The translations under genes and the position numbers were made by a program. A model generated the notes under the pieces. The model saw only the letters and a list, made by a program, of their open reading frames with translations. It was not told where the DNA came from and did no database searches. From NCBI GenBank assembly GCA_902651635.1, contig CACRSC010000084.1, positions 1,748,939 to 1,812,938 of the forward strand: a DNA stretch of 64,000 bases. Reading direction: 5' to 3'. This document shows positions 33,411 through 44,620 of the stretch, in pieces (within the stretch, counting starts at the first letter, position 1; each line of letters opens with the position of its first letter). Origin of the DNA: Mastigamoeba balamuthi (taxonomy: Eukaryota; Evosea; Mastigamoebida; Mastigamoebidae).

Positions 33411-35309
33411 GGGCACCAGCTCGGTCTCAGACCGTTTGTCACTGGCCGCTGGCTGCTGAGAGAGGTGGAGCGCGGGACGCTGTGCTCGTCATGGGGAGGA
33501 ATTAGGGGGCCCACGGTGATGCTGCACGTCATCAGACTGTGAGTTGGGCGAGTACTGCACTATGACCCTGGGGAGTGCGTCTGTGTGTCAAAGCTCCTCC
33601 ACCACGAGCTCGTTGACCAGCACACACGTCTGGCAGTTTTCGATGCAGGTTGTTTGAGTGTACTGGAGCTCCAACGACCCGATGCCAAGTTGTCAGAGGT
33701 CATTGGACCAGAGAGATCGAAAACTGAGTGGCAAACGAAATACTGTTATTTTGTTACAATTATTTACTATTTCACTCTGATGTTTTGATCCAATGTGCAA
33801 GGAGAGATCGTGAACCGTGAGGTGCTAACAGTCTTTTCTCATGAACACCTGAACTCTCTGAAGATTACGTGGAGCACCAAGAGCCAATTCTCTAAGCTGA
33901 GAAACCACTGGACCAGACTATGAAAACGGTGTTCATCATGTGGCCTTATTATCATCATTGCACCCAGAAGGATGACACGTCTCTTCTTCTGATTGGAACC
34001 TGTGATGTGGTATTATTTTGGAAGATATGGCATTTAATGATACCACATTGTCAGGTTTTCTCTGTCTTTTGTATCCCTGGAGATGTAAGTGAGGGGGTAT
34101 GTCCAGGGGCGATTCTACTTTAATATCCGAGAGGATAATTTTTAAAACACAGAACTGAAGTAATATGCAGTATCAGAAAAAAGCACTCATATCTTCCAAA
34201 ATAATACCAGTGAATGTCCATCATCCCAATATCAACAGAGTTGATTCAGAGTGTAGTACATTGGAGGGGCACAGAACTGATTGGTATCACTTTTCTTCTT
34301 TATGCCCTCTTTGATGTGCCAGTTAGTGATTAGGCAGTTGACCTTCTGGTTGTGATCTTGAGTCTTTTCACAAATAGGTAAACCCGTTCTGAGCAGCAAC
34401 AGAAAGAGTTTGGAAGAATTTTAGTTTGGCAGAAGAGGTAATCATGCTGTGTTTTAGGGAAAATAAAGAATGCAATATTGGTAATTGTCATGTTGGTTGA
34501 GTACACTCATCTATTTTGTTCTTGAACACAGATCTTATTAGCATTCACAGAGCTTTTAATGGTTCTTCAAGAGGCTGTTCTTGAAAATGCTGTTAATAAC
34601 CAGGTTGAGCAGCTGAAGGATGTGCAAAGCATGCACAGGCAAGCTTATCACTGTGAGCTATTGTGATCAAGCAGATACTGGAGTGTGACTCTGTAAAACC
34701 TGTGAATATCCAACATGATCATGGGTAGAGCTCAGACTTTCCCAAAGAACACCTCAACTGCATCACTGCTGGCCCCTGTGTTTCACCATATGATGGCACT
34801 TGTTCGCAGACCTGCTTGTGCATGACATCTGGACCTTAGTGCAGTGCACCTCTACACAATCTGCAGGAGCTGAATCAAGGAGCACTAAATCCTCTGGAAT
34901 TCCGTTTCAGGCCCGCGAGCCGGCGTGAGTTGTTGCGACTGACGAGGAGGGCAAGCAGTCGGTGAATCCTGCGGGTGGATTCGGTGGATTGGCGCCCCTT
35001 TTTCGGGTGCATCGGGAAATATCCTTCCTGGAAAAAACAGGGAATAAACTCCGCTGCGGTTGGGGTGGGAAAGGTGCACCCTTTTCTTCGCCTGTGGGTC
35101 TCTCTGCCCTGCTGCCCGAAACCCAAGCCCAGACCGATGCCATCCACCGTCTCTGTTTCGCTTTTTAAATGCCTTGTGCGGCTTCTGTGCTGGTGTGTTC
35201 TGTGCAACGCTCTGATCTCTCTTCACCACGCCTCTCTACACGTAGTCCTTTAATTTGCGTGTACACTCGAGGGGCCCCCTCAGCTTCCCGGTGGGACTCT
35301 TTGTCTCCC
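33411..35309. other. Repeat-derived and AT-rich region without a host gene
   Basis: Apart from the transposon remnant, this stretch has no coding domain. 33411-33690 is decayed sequence beyond R1. 34870-35309 is GC-richer and probably 3' region of the small minus-strand gene; its frames carry no recognisable motif. Confidence 0.4.
33690..34740 (-). mobile_element. Second, more diverged pogo-like DNA transposon remnant
   Basis: 33690-33807 matches the outer end of the element at 18576 (shared GAGTGGCAAACGAAATACTG, then TTTTGATCCAATG). 34530-34740 matches its transposase part (GAAAATGCTGTTAATAACCAG; ATGTGCAAAGCATGCACAGG). The middle is not alignable by eye and the coding frame is destroyed. 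It marks an AT-rich island that ends abruptly near 34870, where GC-rich sequence resumes. Confidence 0.5.
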
Positions 35310-35840
35310 TCAGTAGTGCAGGCTTGGCGACAGGCTCAGCAGCCCGAGGTGCGCCCCGGGCTCTGCGCACTCGGGCTGCAGTGCGCTCTCCTTGGTGATC
35401 GACGCGTTGCTGTAGCGCCTGCTGCGGTCCGCGATGTGCTGGGCCAGCGGGTTCCCGGGGCGCTCGATGTCGGGCGACGCGCCCACCTGCGGCATCAGGA
35501 CGACGCTCTCCTCGGCCTCTGCGCGCGAGGTGGACCGCAGTATGTCCCGCAGCTCGCTGTCTTCCTGCGCTGCGGCTGCCGCCCTCTGGGCCTGCACGTC
35601 CCTGCTGCTCGCAGTCAGCGTTGGGGCGAGAATGACGTGAGAAAACGTGTGGAAAACAATTCCCGACTGCGTTGCCTCTGTGAACATCAAATAAAAAAAC
35701 AGCACTCGCGCGGGTTTTGAAACGCGGGTGGGCGCCTGGGCGCCTGGGAGATGTTTGCGTGCGCACCAGCAAAGCGGGAGATGCGTGCGGCGGCCGAAGC
35801 GGACGGGCTTGGGGGCGGCGAGTGGGCTCTCGAAGAACAT
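35310..35840 (-). CDS. Small conserved protein of unknown function, paralogue 2
   Basis: Exons 35840-35767 and 35601-35310 give 121 aa through a phase-2 intron with a GTGCGC donor. The acceptor is a tandem CAGCAG, so two forms differing by one residue are possible. It shares MFFESPLAAPKPVR, DSELRDILRS, SPDIERPGNPLAQH and LGLLSLSP with the plus-strand gene at 12743-13218, including intron position and phase. The central region has an acidic and Ala-rich stretch. No known domain, signal or membrane segment is present. A duplicated gene family specific to this lineage is likely; the role is unknown. Confidence 0.72.
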   Translation of the reverse strand: MFFESPLAAPKPVRFGRRTHLPLCWCARKHLPGAQAPTRVSKPARVLFFYLMFTEATQSGIVFHTFSHVILAPTLTASSRDVQAQRAAAAAQEDSELRDILRSTSRAEAEESVVLMPQVGASPDIERPGNPLAQHIADRSRRYSNASITKESALQPECAEPGAHLGLLSLSPSLHY

Positions 35841-37601
35841 CCTCGTGTTTTCGGGGCACTTGGGCTTTTTTGTGTTTTCTCTAAGTCCTCTGGAAGGCAC
35901 AGAAGTTGCTTTGCTGGCGTGGGTTGCTCGCTGTCGCTGGCGCTGTGTTGTGTTCGGGTGGCTGGCTGTGCTTGGTCTGCTCTGGGTGGCTTCGCAGGGC
36001 GGCAGAAGTAAGAAAAGCTCGGGGGGCTGAGGTGCAGTCCTCGACTGGCACACAAAAAAACAGAAAGAAAGTGGAGGCAATCTTTCTCCATTCCGCAGAT
36101 TTCCCCGGTGGCGGTTTTCTTTAACCCTGACGTCTTCCTACGTCATCGCCATCTGGATCCGTGCCCCCGGGCCCCGCCGTCGCGCCGAAGCGGGCCGCGG
36201 CCCCGCCGGAGCAGTCCGGGCGCGAGGGGCGCTGCCCGCGTCGCGGGGCGGGCGCAGCAGAGGCCACCCGCCCAGGGGCCCAGTTCAGCTATTTCGCCCC
36301 AGAAGGGCAGTGCACCATTGCACCCCGCGAGGCATGGACAGCGTGGATATCTCCTCCCTTGCGGCCGAGAAAGGGAGGCCCCAGGGGGCTTCGGGCCCTG
36401 CTGGCGGAACGTGTGGATTTCGCTTTTGCCGCCCCTCTCTCTCTCTCTCGGCGGGGAAGGGGCAGCACCCAACAAGGAGGGAGGGACCACCGCACTGGCG
36501 TGAATTCTCGCCGCTGCCGCCGCACAGGGCGACGTCGCCGGCGCGGCCACGCGGGGTGGGGTGGGGGGGTGCTCGCTCTGACGCGGCGGAGTTGCGTCAG
36601 TGCACCTCTCCGATGCACTTGGCGGCAGAACGGCACGGCTCACGCACTGCTGCTGCTGCTGCTCGGCAGCCCAGCCCGCGCCGTTGCTCGCGCTGCTCCC
36701 TGGCGGGCGTGGCGAAGCACCACGGGCAGCGGGGCGCCAAGCCTCGTGGGCCGTGGGTCGGGCGCCGCTGTCCCCGCCCTTCCGCGGTTGGCGCGGCGTG
36801 CGTGCCACGTGGCAGCAGCGCCCAGAAATCCCGCGACAGCCCAGCCCAGCCCAAGCCCAACCCAGCCCAGCCCAGCCGCGTGGAGCGCCGAGTACGCGTG
36901 TGCTCGTGCTCTGCACGCACCCGCTCCGCACGCATCTGCTCTGCGCGGAGCCCGCGGTACCCAGTTAACCGCGGAGAGGGCCCACACCAACACCCCCGCC
37001 ACGCAGAGCAGCGACGGCCTGAGCCCCTCGGAGCCTCGAGGAGGGCCGATGGACCGAAGAGGAGCCAGCCGGGCGACAGAGGGCGGATGTAGGCAGGCGG
37101 GCAGAGGAGGGGGAGGCCGCAGGGAAAACACACATTTTTGATCACTGATTGTTAAGGTTTCCCATTGTTCGGGTGGGGGAGGGAAGAATGAGTTGTGCGT
37201 GTGTCTGTTGTGTTCAATTTGGTACTTGCTGAGGAGACGAGTGTGGAGGAGGAAGGAGGAGGAGGAGGAGGGGCAAGGAGCAGCTGGGGCACGAGAGAAC
37301 GAGACCAACCAGAAGAGCTAGCGAGACACATGGGGAGCCCCCGCAGACTGGAGGAGCGAGGACCGCGGTGGTGGGTGGCGGGTGGTGAAGGGTGGCGTGG
37401 TTGCTGCTGGCTGCGTGGGGCGCGTGTGCGTGGGTGCCAGCTGCGCCGGGGCTGCTCCCCCGCGCAAGAGGGGAGCCCGCCCTCCGCAGCGGGCAGCGCC
37501 TGCAGCCCAGCCCGCAGGCGCGCACGCACGCACGCACGGCGGCCGCAGAGCGACGGCGCACGCGGCGCACTGGCCCACCCTCCCAAGCGCTCCCCCCTCC
37601 C
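35841..37601. other. Intergenic region, no gene recognised
   Basis: This region lies upstream of small paralogue 2 and downstream of GSK3. It is very GC-rich from 36150. It has CT/GA-rich tracts (36435-36455, 37245-37272), an AGCCC repeat near 36838-36876, and an ACGC run near 37510-37530. Long frames on both strands are Arg/Pro/Ala-rich without motifs, as expected for non-coding DNA of this composition. Confidence 0.4.
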
Positions 37602-39622
37602 TCAGGGCAGCGTGCTCATGTCGTCCTGCATCTGCGGCGGCGGCATCTGCGCAGGGGCGGGCGCGTGGTGGTGCGCCGGCGAGGCGCCCGAGGCCACGGG
37701 GGCCGTCTGCGGCGGGGCCACGGCGGCGAACTGCTGGAGCTGCTGCTGGGCGGGCACCGCCGAGCCGCCGACGAGCCTGTCGCGCGAGATGCCCTGGTGG
37801 GCGGCCGAGGCCACCTCCTCGGGCGTGAAGTCGAGCAGGTGCGCGGGCAGCGGGGCGCCCGAGGGCAGGCGGGCGTCGGGGCTGCGCAGCTCGTCAAAGA
37901 AGGGGTGCACGCAGAGCTCGCTGGCCGTGGGCCTGCGCGTGGGCGTGTAGACGAGGACGCGGGCGAGGAGGTCGATGGCCTCGGCGGGGGTGCCCTGGCG
38001 GAAGACCTTGGCCCAGGGGTGCGGCTTGATGTCGGGGAAGTTGTACGAGGGGTAGTTGCGGTTCATCGACTGTATCTGCTCGTGCGTCGGCGTGCCCAGC
38101 ACCTTGATGATCTCCACCAGCTGGTCGACGCCGCTCTCGCCCGGGAACAGCGGCTGGCCCAGCAGCAGCTCGGCCATCACGCAGCCCGACGACCACACGT
38201 CGATGGCCGTCGTGTAGTTGGTCGCCCCGAAGATCAGCTCGGGCGCTCGGTAGTACCGCGAGCAGATGTACGACACGTTCGTCTCCCCGCGCTGCAGCAC
38301 CTTGGCGCTCCCAAAGTCGCACAGCTTCAGCACCCCGCTCTGCGTGTCCACCCTGTCCACCACCCCGTCAGCCGTCAGCCGTCAGCCGTCATCCAGCAGC
38401 GGGGGTCGGCGCACAGGAGGTTCTGGGGCTTGATGTCGCGGTGGCACGCCCCGATCGAGTGTATGTACGCCAGTGCTCGGCACAGCTGGAAGATGTACAG
38501 CTGCGTGGGCGGCGTGCCCCGTGCGGTGCGCGCCCGCGGGCTCTGTCAGTCGCGGCGAGGCAAAAGGCCGGGCAGGGAGAAGGGAGGGGCCTCCCAAAGA
38601 CAAAACAGACCGCGTGGCTGCGTGGCTGCGTGGCTGGGCGGCAGCGCGCAAAGCAAACAGGAAACAAAGGGGTCGCTCGGCCCGTTCGCTGCAAAAAAAA
38701 AAGAAGAAGACGCTGCACCAGAGAGCAGCACGACACTGCACAGCACAGCCACCGCAACCACACCCGCGGGATGCCGCCCAGAGTGGGTACGAGCTTCAAA
38801 CACAGAGGGCGAGGCAACCGAGCAAGCAGGCAAGCAGCACCACCAGCAGCAGCAAGGCAGCAGCGACGGCAGCAGCGAGGCCAGCAGAGGGGGATAGAGA
38901 CGCGCCTTGACGAGGAGGTGGGGGAAGGGGATCTTGCGCTTGACGTGGTCGCGGCAGGTCTTGTAGACCGTCTCGGGGACGTACTCGAGGACGAGGTTGA
39001 GGTAGACCTCGTCGGGCTTGGCGCCGTTGACGTAGAAGCTGTTGCGCAGGTCGACGACGTTGGGGTGCCGCAGCATCCGCATGATCTGCAGCTCGCGGTT
39101 CTTGTACCGCTTGTCCTGCAGCACCCGCTTGATCGCCACCGTCTCCCCCGTCCCCTCTGTTCGCGCCTGCAGCACCACCCCGAACGACCCGTTCCCGATC
39201 ACCCGCTCCACTATGTACGTCGCCCCGTTGGCCCGCAGGTACACCGGCTGGTCCAGCACCGTCCCCGGCGGCATCGCCGGCGTCCCGTGCCTCCCCGGCA
39301 TCAGCGCCGCCAGCAGCGCTGCCTGCCCGTGCTGGCTCGGCTGTGCCTGCTGCTGCTGCTGCCCGGGTGGCGTCAGCGGTGGCGGCGCTGCTGCGGCTGC
39401 TGCTGCTGCGCGGCCTGTCTGCTGGCCCTGCTGATTTCCCGTCTGAATCTGCGCCTGATTCGCGCGGGGGATATCTAGATTCTCGCGCGCGCCCAGGACG
39501 CCCGGGGGCGCGCGGCGCGCGGTGGCGGCGGCCGGCGGCAGCGCAGAGGCGGCGGGGGCGACGCCCTGGGTGGCGGCGTCCGCGGCCGTGGTGCGGGGCC
39601 TGCCCGCGTTCACGAGCATCAT
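37602..39622 (-). CDS. Glycogen synthase kinase 3 (GSK3) family protein kinase
   Basis: Exons 39622-38906, 38500-38415 and 38352-37602 give 517 aa. The kinase domain starts near residue 136: [44 protein letters not shown] (catalytic Asp about 261), [10 protein letters not shown], then [20 protein letters not shown] with the activating Tyr. The order and spacing are diagnostic of GSK3/shaggy, a Ser/Thr kinase that prefers primed substrates. The N-terminus is Ala/Gln/Pro-rich and the C-terminus is Gln/Ala/Pro-rich, so it is longer than typical GSK3. Intron 1 (38905-38501) needs a GC donor. Intron 2 (38414-38353) restores [17 protein letters not shown] exactly and contains ACGGCTG repeats. The start is uncertain: the frame stays open to 39958, but AT-rich and unlike coding sequence. 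Confidence 0.92.
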
Positions 39623-40917
39623 GAAGAAGTTGCCGACAGCCGACACGACGCCGCTGATCTGACCGCTCGGTGGCTGGGGCTGCTGACGTGGGGGCGGTGA
39701 CGTCGACGGTGCCGGATGTGACGTGTCGGTCCTCCCCTGGCTGCTGCCGCTGGCGCCGCCGGGCTGCGTGTGGTCGTCGCCCAGAGTAGCAATCGTTGCA
39801 CTCAATTCCGCCCTCTCGTCTCCCCCCACCTTCAGAGAGATCTGCTCTCGCCGGGGAGGGGACGCGGGCGGCGCGGCACGGCACGGGCGCGGCGGCGGAT
39901 TTAATTTAATTAGTGAATTTCTCCAATTTAACTTTTGAGTTTTTGAATTCGAATTCAATCAAATTCTCTGGTGGGCGAAAAAAATCTTCGGTAGGGGGGA
40001 TGGAGGGGGTGAGAGAAGAAGAGGGGGAGGACACCCCCGTACGTGACAAGGGGGATCGGGGAGCTGGCGCGAGGGGTGTTGAAAACGGGGACGGGGCGGG
40101 GGCACGAAGAGCGCTGCCTCCTGCGGGCGGCTGTGTGTGCGGTGTCGACTCTACCGCGCGCCTCCTGGGGCCTCGGTGCTTCTGCGCGGGGGGGTTTGGG
40201 TCGTGTCAGCCAAGCCCGCGGGCGCGAGGTGACAGGCGCGGCGCCCCTGCAAAACGTCGCATCACTTGCAGCGCGGGGGCGCGGCGGCCGTCGAGGGGCT
40301 CTGGCGGCCTAAAAATACGGGGGGAGGGGGCACGCAAACACGCCCACGGCACAGATGGGGGGATGTACGCGCCTGGGGGGGATGGAACCCTGTGGAGGGG
40401 GCACCGCGGGGCCTGCCTGGCGGCTGGGTCGGTGGGGTGCGCGCTGCTGACCCTTGCTCTCGCGGGCGCGACGCGAAAGAAGATAAAGAAAAGAGGAGAG
40501 AGGAGGAGGGGGGGAGGCGCCGCACGCAAAAACCCTCCTTCGGGGGTCACCTCCTGTCTTTTCCTCCGAAATATCTCTGACTCATCGGTATCTCCCAACG
40601 TGCCGAGGCCACTAGCACGCGGGCGGCGCGCACGCCCACGCCCCGCAGCCCCCGCGGGCCCGGCCCCCGGCCTGGTGGGCGCCCGTGCAGAGGCGTGCTG
40701 AGATCGGGCGGGGCGCAGGGGTTGCACCTTCCAGATCCAGGCAACCGGGGGAGCCCTCTCGTCTCCGAGAGGATCCCTCGGGGCAAGCCCAGCAATGACC
40801 AGCAACACAGAATTGCCACAGACACGGAATTAGATTGCTGCAGTCGGCCTGCCAGCGGGCACACTGGCCAGCGTTTGCTCAGGGCCGCCTCTCAAGCACA
40901 GCACGCGCTCTGGGGCT
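39623..40917. other. Upstream region of GSK3 and downstream region of the ADF-H gene
   Basis: 39880-39980 is a strongly AT-rich patch with GAATTCGAATTC-type repeats, a likely promoter or 5' intron area of GSK3. 40000-40900 has G-rich and A-rich tracts and no coding domain. AATATCTC patches near 40570-40600 resemble those in nearby introns. Confidence 0.35.
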
Positions 40918-43603
40918 CTAGGCGAGGACGTGGTCCTTGCGGCCGGCGGCCGTCTCGATGACGCTGCGGACGGCGTCCTCGGTCAGCTCGTCGAGCGACG
41001 TCGCCGCGAGGTCCGCGTGGTACGGCGCGAAGAACTCCTTGACGGCGCCGCTCCACGTGCCGAGCCTCGCGCGCAGCATGCGGGCCACGTCGGGGCCCAC
41101 CCACGAGACAAAGAGGAACTTGGTCGTGTCGCTGTCGTCGACGCGCAGCGTGCGCCGCACGATGCCCCACGCGGCCACGTCGGGCGCCAGCACGCCGCGC
41201 AGCTCGTCGACGCCCTCGGACGTGCCAGAGCCCAGCAGCTCCGCCGTGGGCTTCCTGCCCGCCGCGCGCAGCCCCACAAACGCCCACGTCTTGCGCGCGT
41301 CGCCCGCGTCCAGGCGCACGTCGCGCACCGCCTCGGCGCACCCCGCGCCAAACACCAGCGCGTCCTTGTCCTCGGCTGCTGTGGTGCGCAGTCGCATATA
41401 AGTTGGTCATGCCGGCAGCAGCGTGTTTCAAGCCCCCATTAGAACAACCCGGAAAGGTCTCCTTCCCCGTGTTGCGACGCATGGCGGGTGGAATACACCC
41501 TGCTCTGCCCCGCCTCGCATCAGTTGATTCCTGACAAGCAGAACACAGGGCGAGACCCCCAGAGATAAGACAGCTCTAGTATACCTGTAGGAGGGTGTCC
41601 AGGTGGAGGGGCTAAAGACAACCCAACGCACAGCACCGCACACCCGCGCACTTCAACAGCGGCCAGACACCCAGACACCCACACTCGAGCACTTGCACAA
41701 CAACACTTCGCCGCACACGCCAGCACACCAGCACTCCTTCCTACTCGCGCACTCGGTACTCCCTCACTTCAAACTCCCACTCCCGCAGTAACATTCCCAC
41801 TCGCACACCCACGCCACCACTCGCACACGAGCACACTAGCACTCCCTCACTCGGTACAATCATACTCCCACTCCCACTCCCACCAACACCACCACACGCA
41901 CCCTTCCTGTCGGCCGGAGGCGACGACTTGGCAGGCGTGCCCGTCGTCCTGCGCTGCCACGTGCGCGTCTCGGCGGCGGCCTGCGCGACGGCTGGGGGCG
42001 CGGCCCCGTGGTGCTGCGCCTGCGCCTGCTGCTGCGCCTCGTGGGCCGCGGCGCCCTCGAGCACGTAGTTGGCGCGCCCGCTGGCCTTGGCGATGGCGCT
42101 CTCGACGGCCGCGTCGCTGACCTCGTCCGCGCGCTCGCAGTGCACCACCACGTGGTACGGCTTCAGCAGCGCGTCGATGCGCGCCGCGTGCGCGCTCAGC
42201 CTCGCGCGCAGCATCCGCGGCACGTCGCATCCGAGCCACGTCACCAGCGCGAACTTGGTCGTCACGCTCTCGTCGATCGTCTCGCTCTTGCGCACCAGCG
42301 CGTACGAGACGGCCGCGGGGCTCAGCGCGCGCGAGAGGCCCTCGGCGATGGTGGGCTCGGCGCCGCGCGAGGCCAGGCGCAGCGAGCGGCCGTCGTAGTC
42401 GAGCGAGGCCCACGTCGTCGGGTCGCTGTCGCTGCGCACGGCAGCCAGCGCCTCGCGCGCAGCCTCGTCGAGGTCGAGCTCCTCGGGCACCCCCGCCTGC
42501 GTGCTGGTACGCCCGGCGGCGTGGGGCATCGCCGACGCGGTCGCCCGCACCTTGTCGTCGCCCTCCCTCGACTGCCCTCCAGGTGTAAGTCACATCAACT
42601 AAGCGAACTGTTTCTTGTGACGCAACTCCGGCAAAAGAGCCACAGAACCACGACATCAAACGAATCCGAACACAATCTTGTGACTCAACTCCGGCAAAAC
42701 AGCTCAGAGACGAATCAACAAGCGGAATCACGATATCCAACGGAATCAAAAACACAAAGACAGAGAGCGAGGGCGGGACCGTACGCCCGAGTCGTTGAGG
42801 ACGCGCGAGGCGGTGCCAGAGACCTCCATGACCCTCGCGAGCAGCGTCTCGGTCGAGAGCTCGCCGGGCTGCGCGCACGTGAAGTCGACGTGCGCCTGCC
42901 CGAGGTACGCGCGCACGGCGTTCTGGTGCACGCTGAGCTTGGCCCTCTGCATCCTCGGCACCCTGCAGCAGTGCTCAGCTGTGCTTGGGGGAGGAGGGCC
43001 GTGTGGCAACGCACTGCTCGCCGAGGTACAGGACGTAGGCGAACTTCACCGTGGCGCTCTCGTCGATCTGGCGTTGACGTGGCACGGGGGAAGGGTGAGG
43101 TTCAGAAATTGAGTTTGAAATACCAAACTGAACTGCCAGAAAAATCGAAATTCAGTTTCAATTGTGCGGTGCTGCCGATGCGACGTGGCTGGAGGTGAGG
43201 GGGGAGGGGGAGAGCACCTTGTCCACGAGGCGGACGATGCAGAACGCGACCATCTCGGGGGTCAGGTGCGAGGCGAGCCCGTCGGCGCCGTCCTCGCCCT
43301 TGCCGAGCAGCTTCAGCGTCTGGCCCCGGGTGCTCTCGTACGTCACGCCCATCCTGCGCGCCGTGGGAGTGGGGTGAGGTGATGTGACGTGAGGTGGCGG
43401 CGTGATGTGGCGTCGCCCGCCGGTGGCGAAGGGGAAGGGGGACGTTAGGAAATTTCAAAAGAGTCCGTGTGGGGAGGGAAGTGGGAGCAGCAGCAGCTGC
43501 AGGGGTCGGGGGGCGGGGCGCACCAGTTGACGGGAGACGTGTCGCTGCGCACCTGGGCGAGGGCGTCGGCGACGGCCTGGGGATCAACGAAGGTGGCCTC
43601 CAT
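40918..43603 (-). CDS. Triple ADF-H (coactosin-like) actin-binding protein
   Basis: Exons 43603-43524, 43353-43218, 43067-43015, 42962-42785, 42571-41902 and 41375-40918 join in phase to one 524-residue protein with three coactosin-like ADF-homology domains. Domain 1 (about 1-145) has LAQVRSDTSPVNW, IDESATVKFAYVLYLGE and RMQRAKLSVHQNAVRAYLG. Domain 2 (about 165-315) has LAAVRSDSDPTTWASLDYDG, TTKFALVTWLG and MLRARLSAHAARIDALL. Domain 3 (about 375-524) has DAGDARKTWAFVGL, TTKFLFVSWVGP and MLRARLGTWSGAVKEFF. Domains 2 and 3 are separated by a Gln/Ala/Pro/Thr-rich linker. Coactosins bind F-actin and counter capping. The long intron before the last exon (41901-41376) leaves a separate small gene possible, but phase supports fusion. 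Intron 4 carries two copies of the 18-nt motif variant. Confidence 0.8.
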
Positions 43604-44620
43604 AGACAGGGGGGGTTGAGAGGAACGCAGTGCTTTTTTGCTGTTACGCTGTAAACGACCGGTAGATGAATCTCTTGCCGCCAAATATCTCGGGTTGATA
43701 CGTGTATCTCGAGCACCCTCAGCTGCCCCCGAGAACCACGTCGCAACGCCGTCGCGGGAGTTCGGCAGCATCACGGGCACTGCTGCTTCTCTGTCTGGAA
43801 GCATCGCCGCTCCTCCTGAATGGCGGACTCGGGGCTCATTGATGGGCATCGATGTTCTCGATTGAGCCGCACTTTTCGCCGTGTAGGGAGAAGGCGACAC
43901 GTCATGGTGCTTTGGCCTGCGGGCGATCTCCGGCATGCGATGCCACACGGCGGGTCGCAGCCGCATGCCCGTGCGTGCTGACCCGACGACCGCAGCAAGG
44001 GAGATGACTCCCATCATCCGAGCCAGCGCAAATTGTCCAATTGTCCAGACGAGACGGGGGCGAATTCAATCACAGGAATCCCCCGCCCCCTCACACCCCT
44101 TCATCGCTCTGCTGCTGCAGGGATACCGCGCGTTTCACAGTACAGAGGCCGCAGGGACCGCGCTCAGGGCCTTCCCCCTGTCCCGCCGTCCGTCTGCACA
44201 AGTCCGCGGAAGGACGGAGCGACGGCGGAAGCACACAACCGGGGTTGCCGTGGATTCTACATTTCCCGCCGATGCCCGAAAGGGCCTGTCATCGCAAGAA
44301 AATGGGGAAAACAAAATACACAGGGCCCTATCCTCGGGCCCTAGCCCGCCTCCCCTCTGGGCAGACAAGCGCGGCTCCCCAGAAACCGCGACGCCGCGCG
44401 GGGCGCGGTGACAGGGAAATTCGCAGTCCAGGGGGCTTCTCAGAAAAGGATAAAGTCACATCACCAGCGGTGGATGGCTCGCATGATGCGGAACCACCTA
44501 AAAACAGCACACCCGGACTCCCTCTGGGGGCCCTAGTGCATTTCATAACACTCCCCCTTGGGCCTCTGTTCACGCAGCTCATCCGCCTCTCGGCCCCACA
44601 CACAGCCCCCTCTGGTTTTG
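43604..44620. other. Divergent intergenic region between ADF-H and cyclase genes
   Basis: It probably contains both promoters. It has AAATATCTCGGG and GTATCTCGAG near 43682-43710 and a short AT-rich patch near 44025-44045. The open frames of about 100-200 codons lack motifs or repeats. Confidence 0.35.

Noticed and set aside
36143-37092. Several 200-330-codon open frames upstream of small paralogue 2
   Set aside because: They overlap each other in many frames and are Arg/Pro/Ala-rich without motif, typical for this GC content.
39623-39958. Extended N-terminus of GSK3 to an upstream ATG at 39958
   Set aside because: The added residues come from AT-rich, GAATTC-repeat sequence unlike coding DNA; the start at 39622 is preferred but not proven.
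42785-43603. Three separate single-domain ADF-H genes
   Set aside because: No stop or credible start separates the domains, and every junction phase agrees; a separate last gene remains a lesser alternative.
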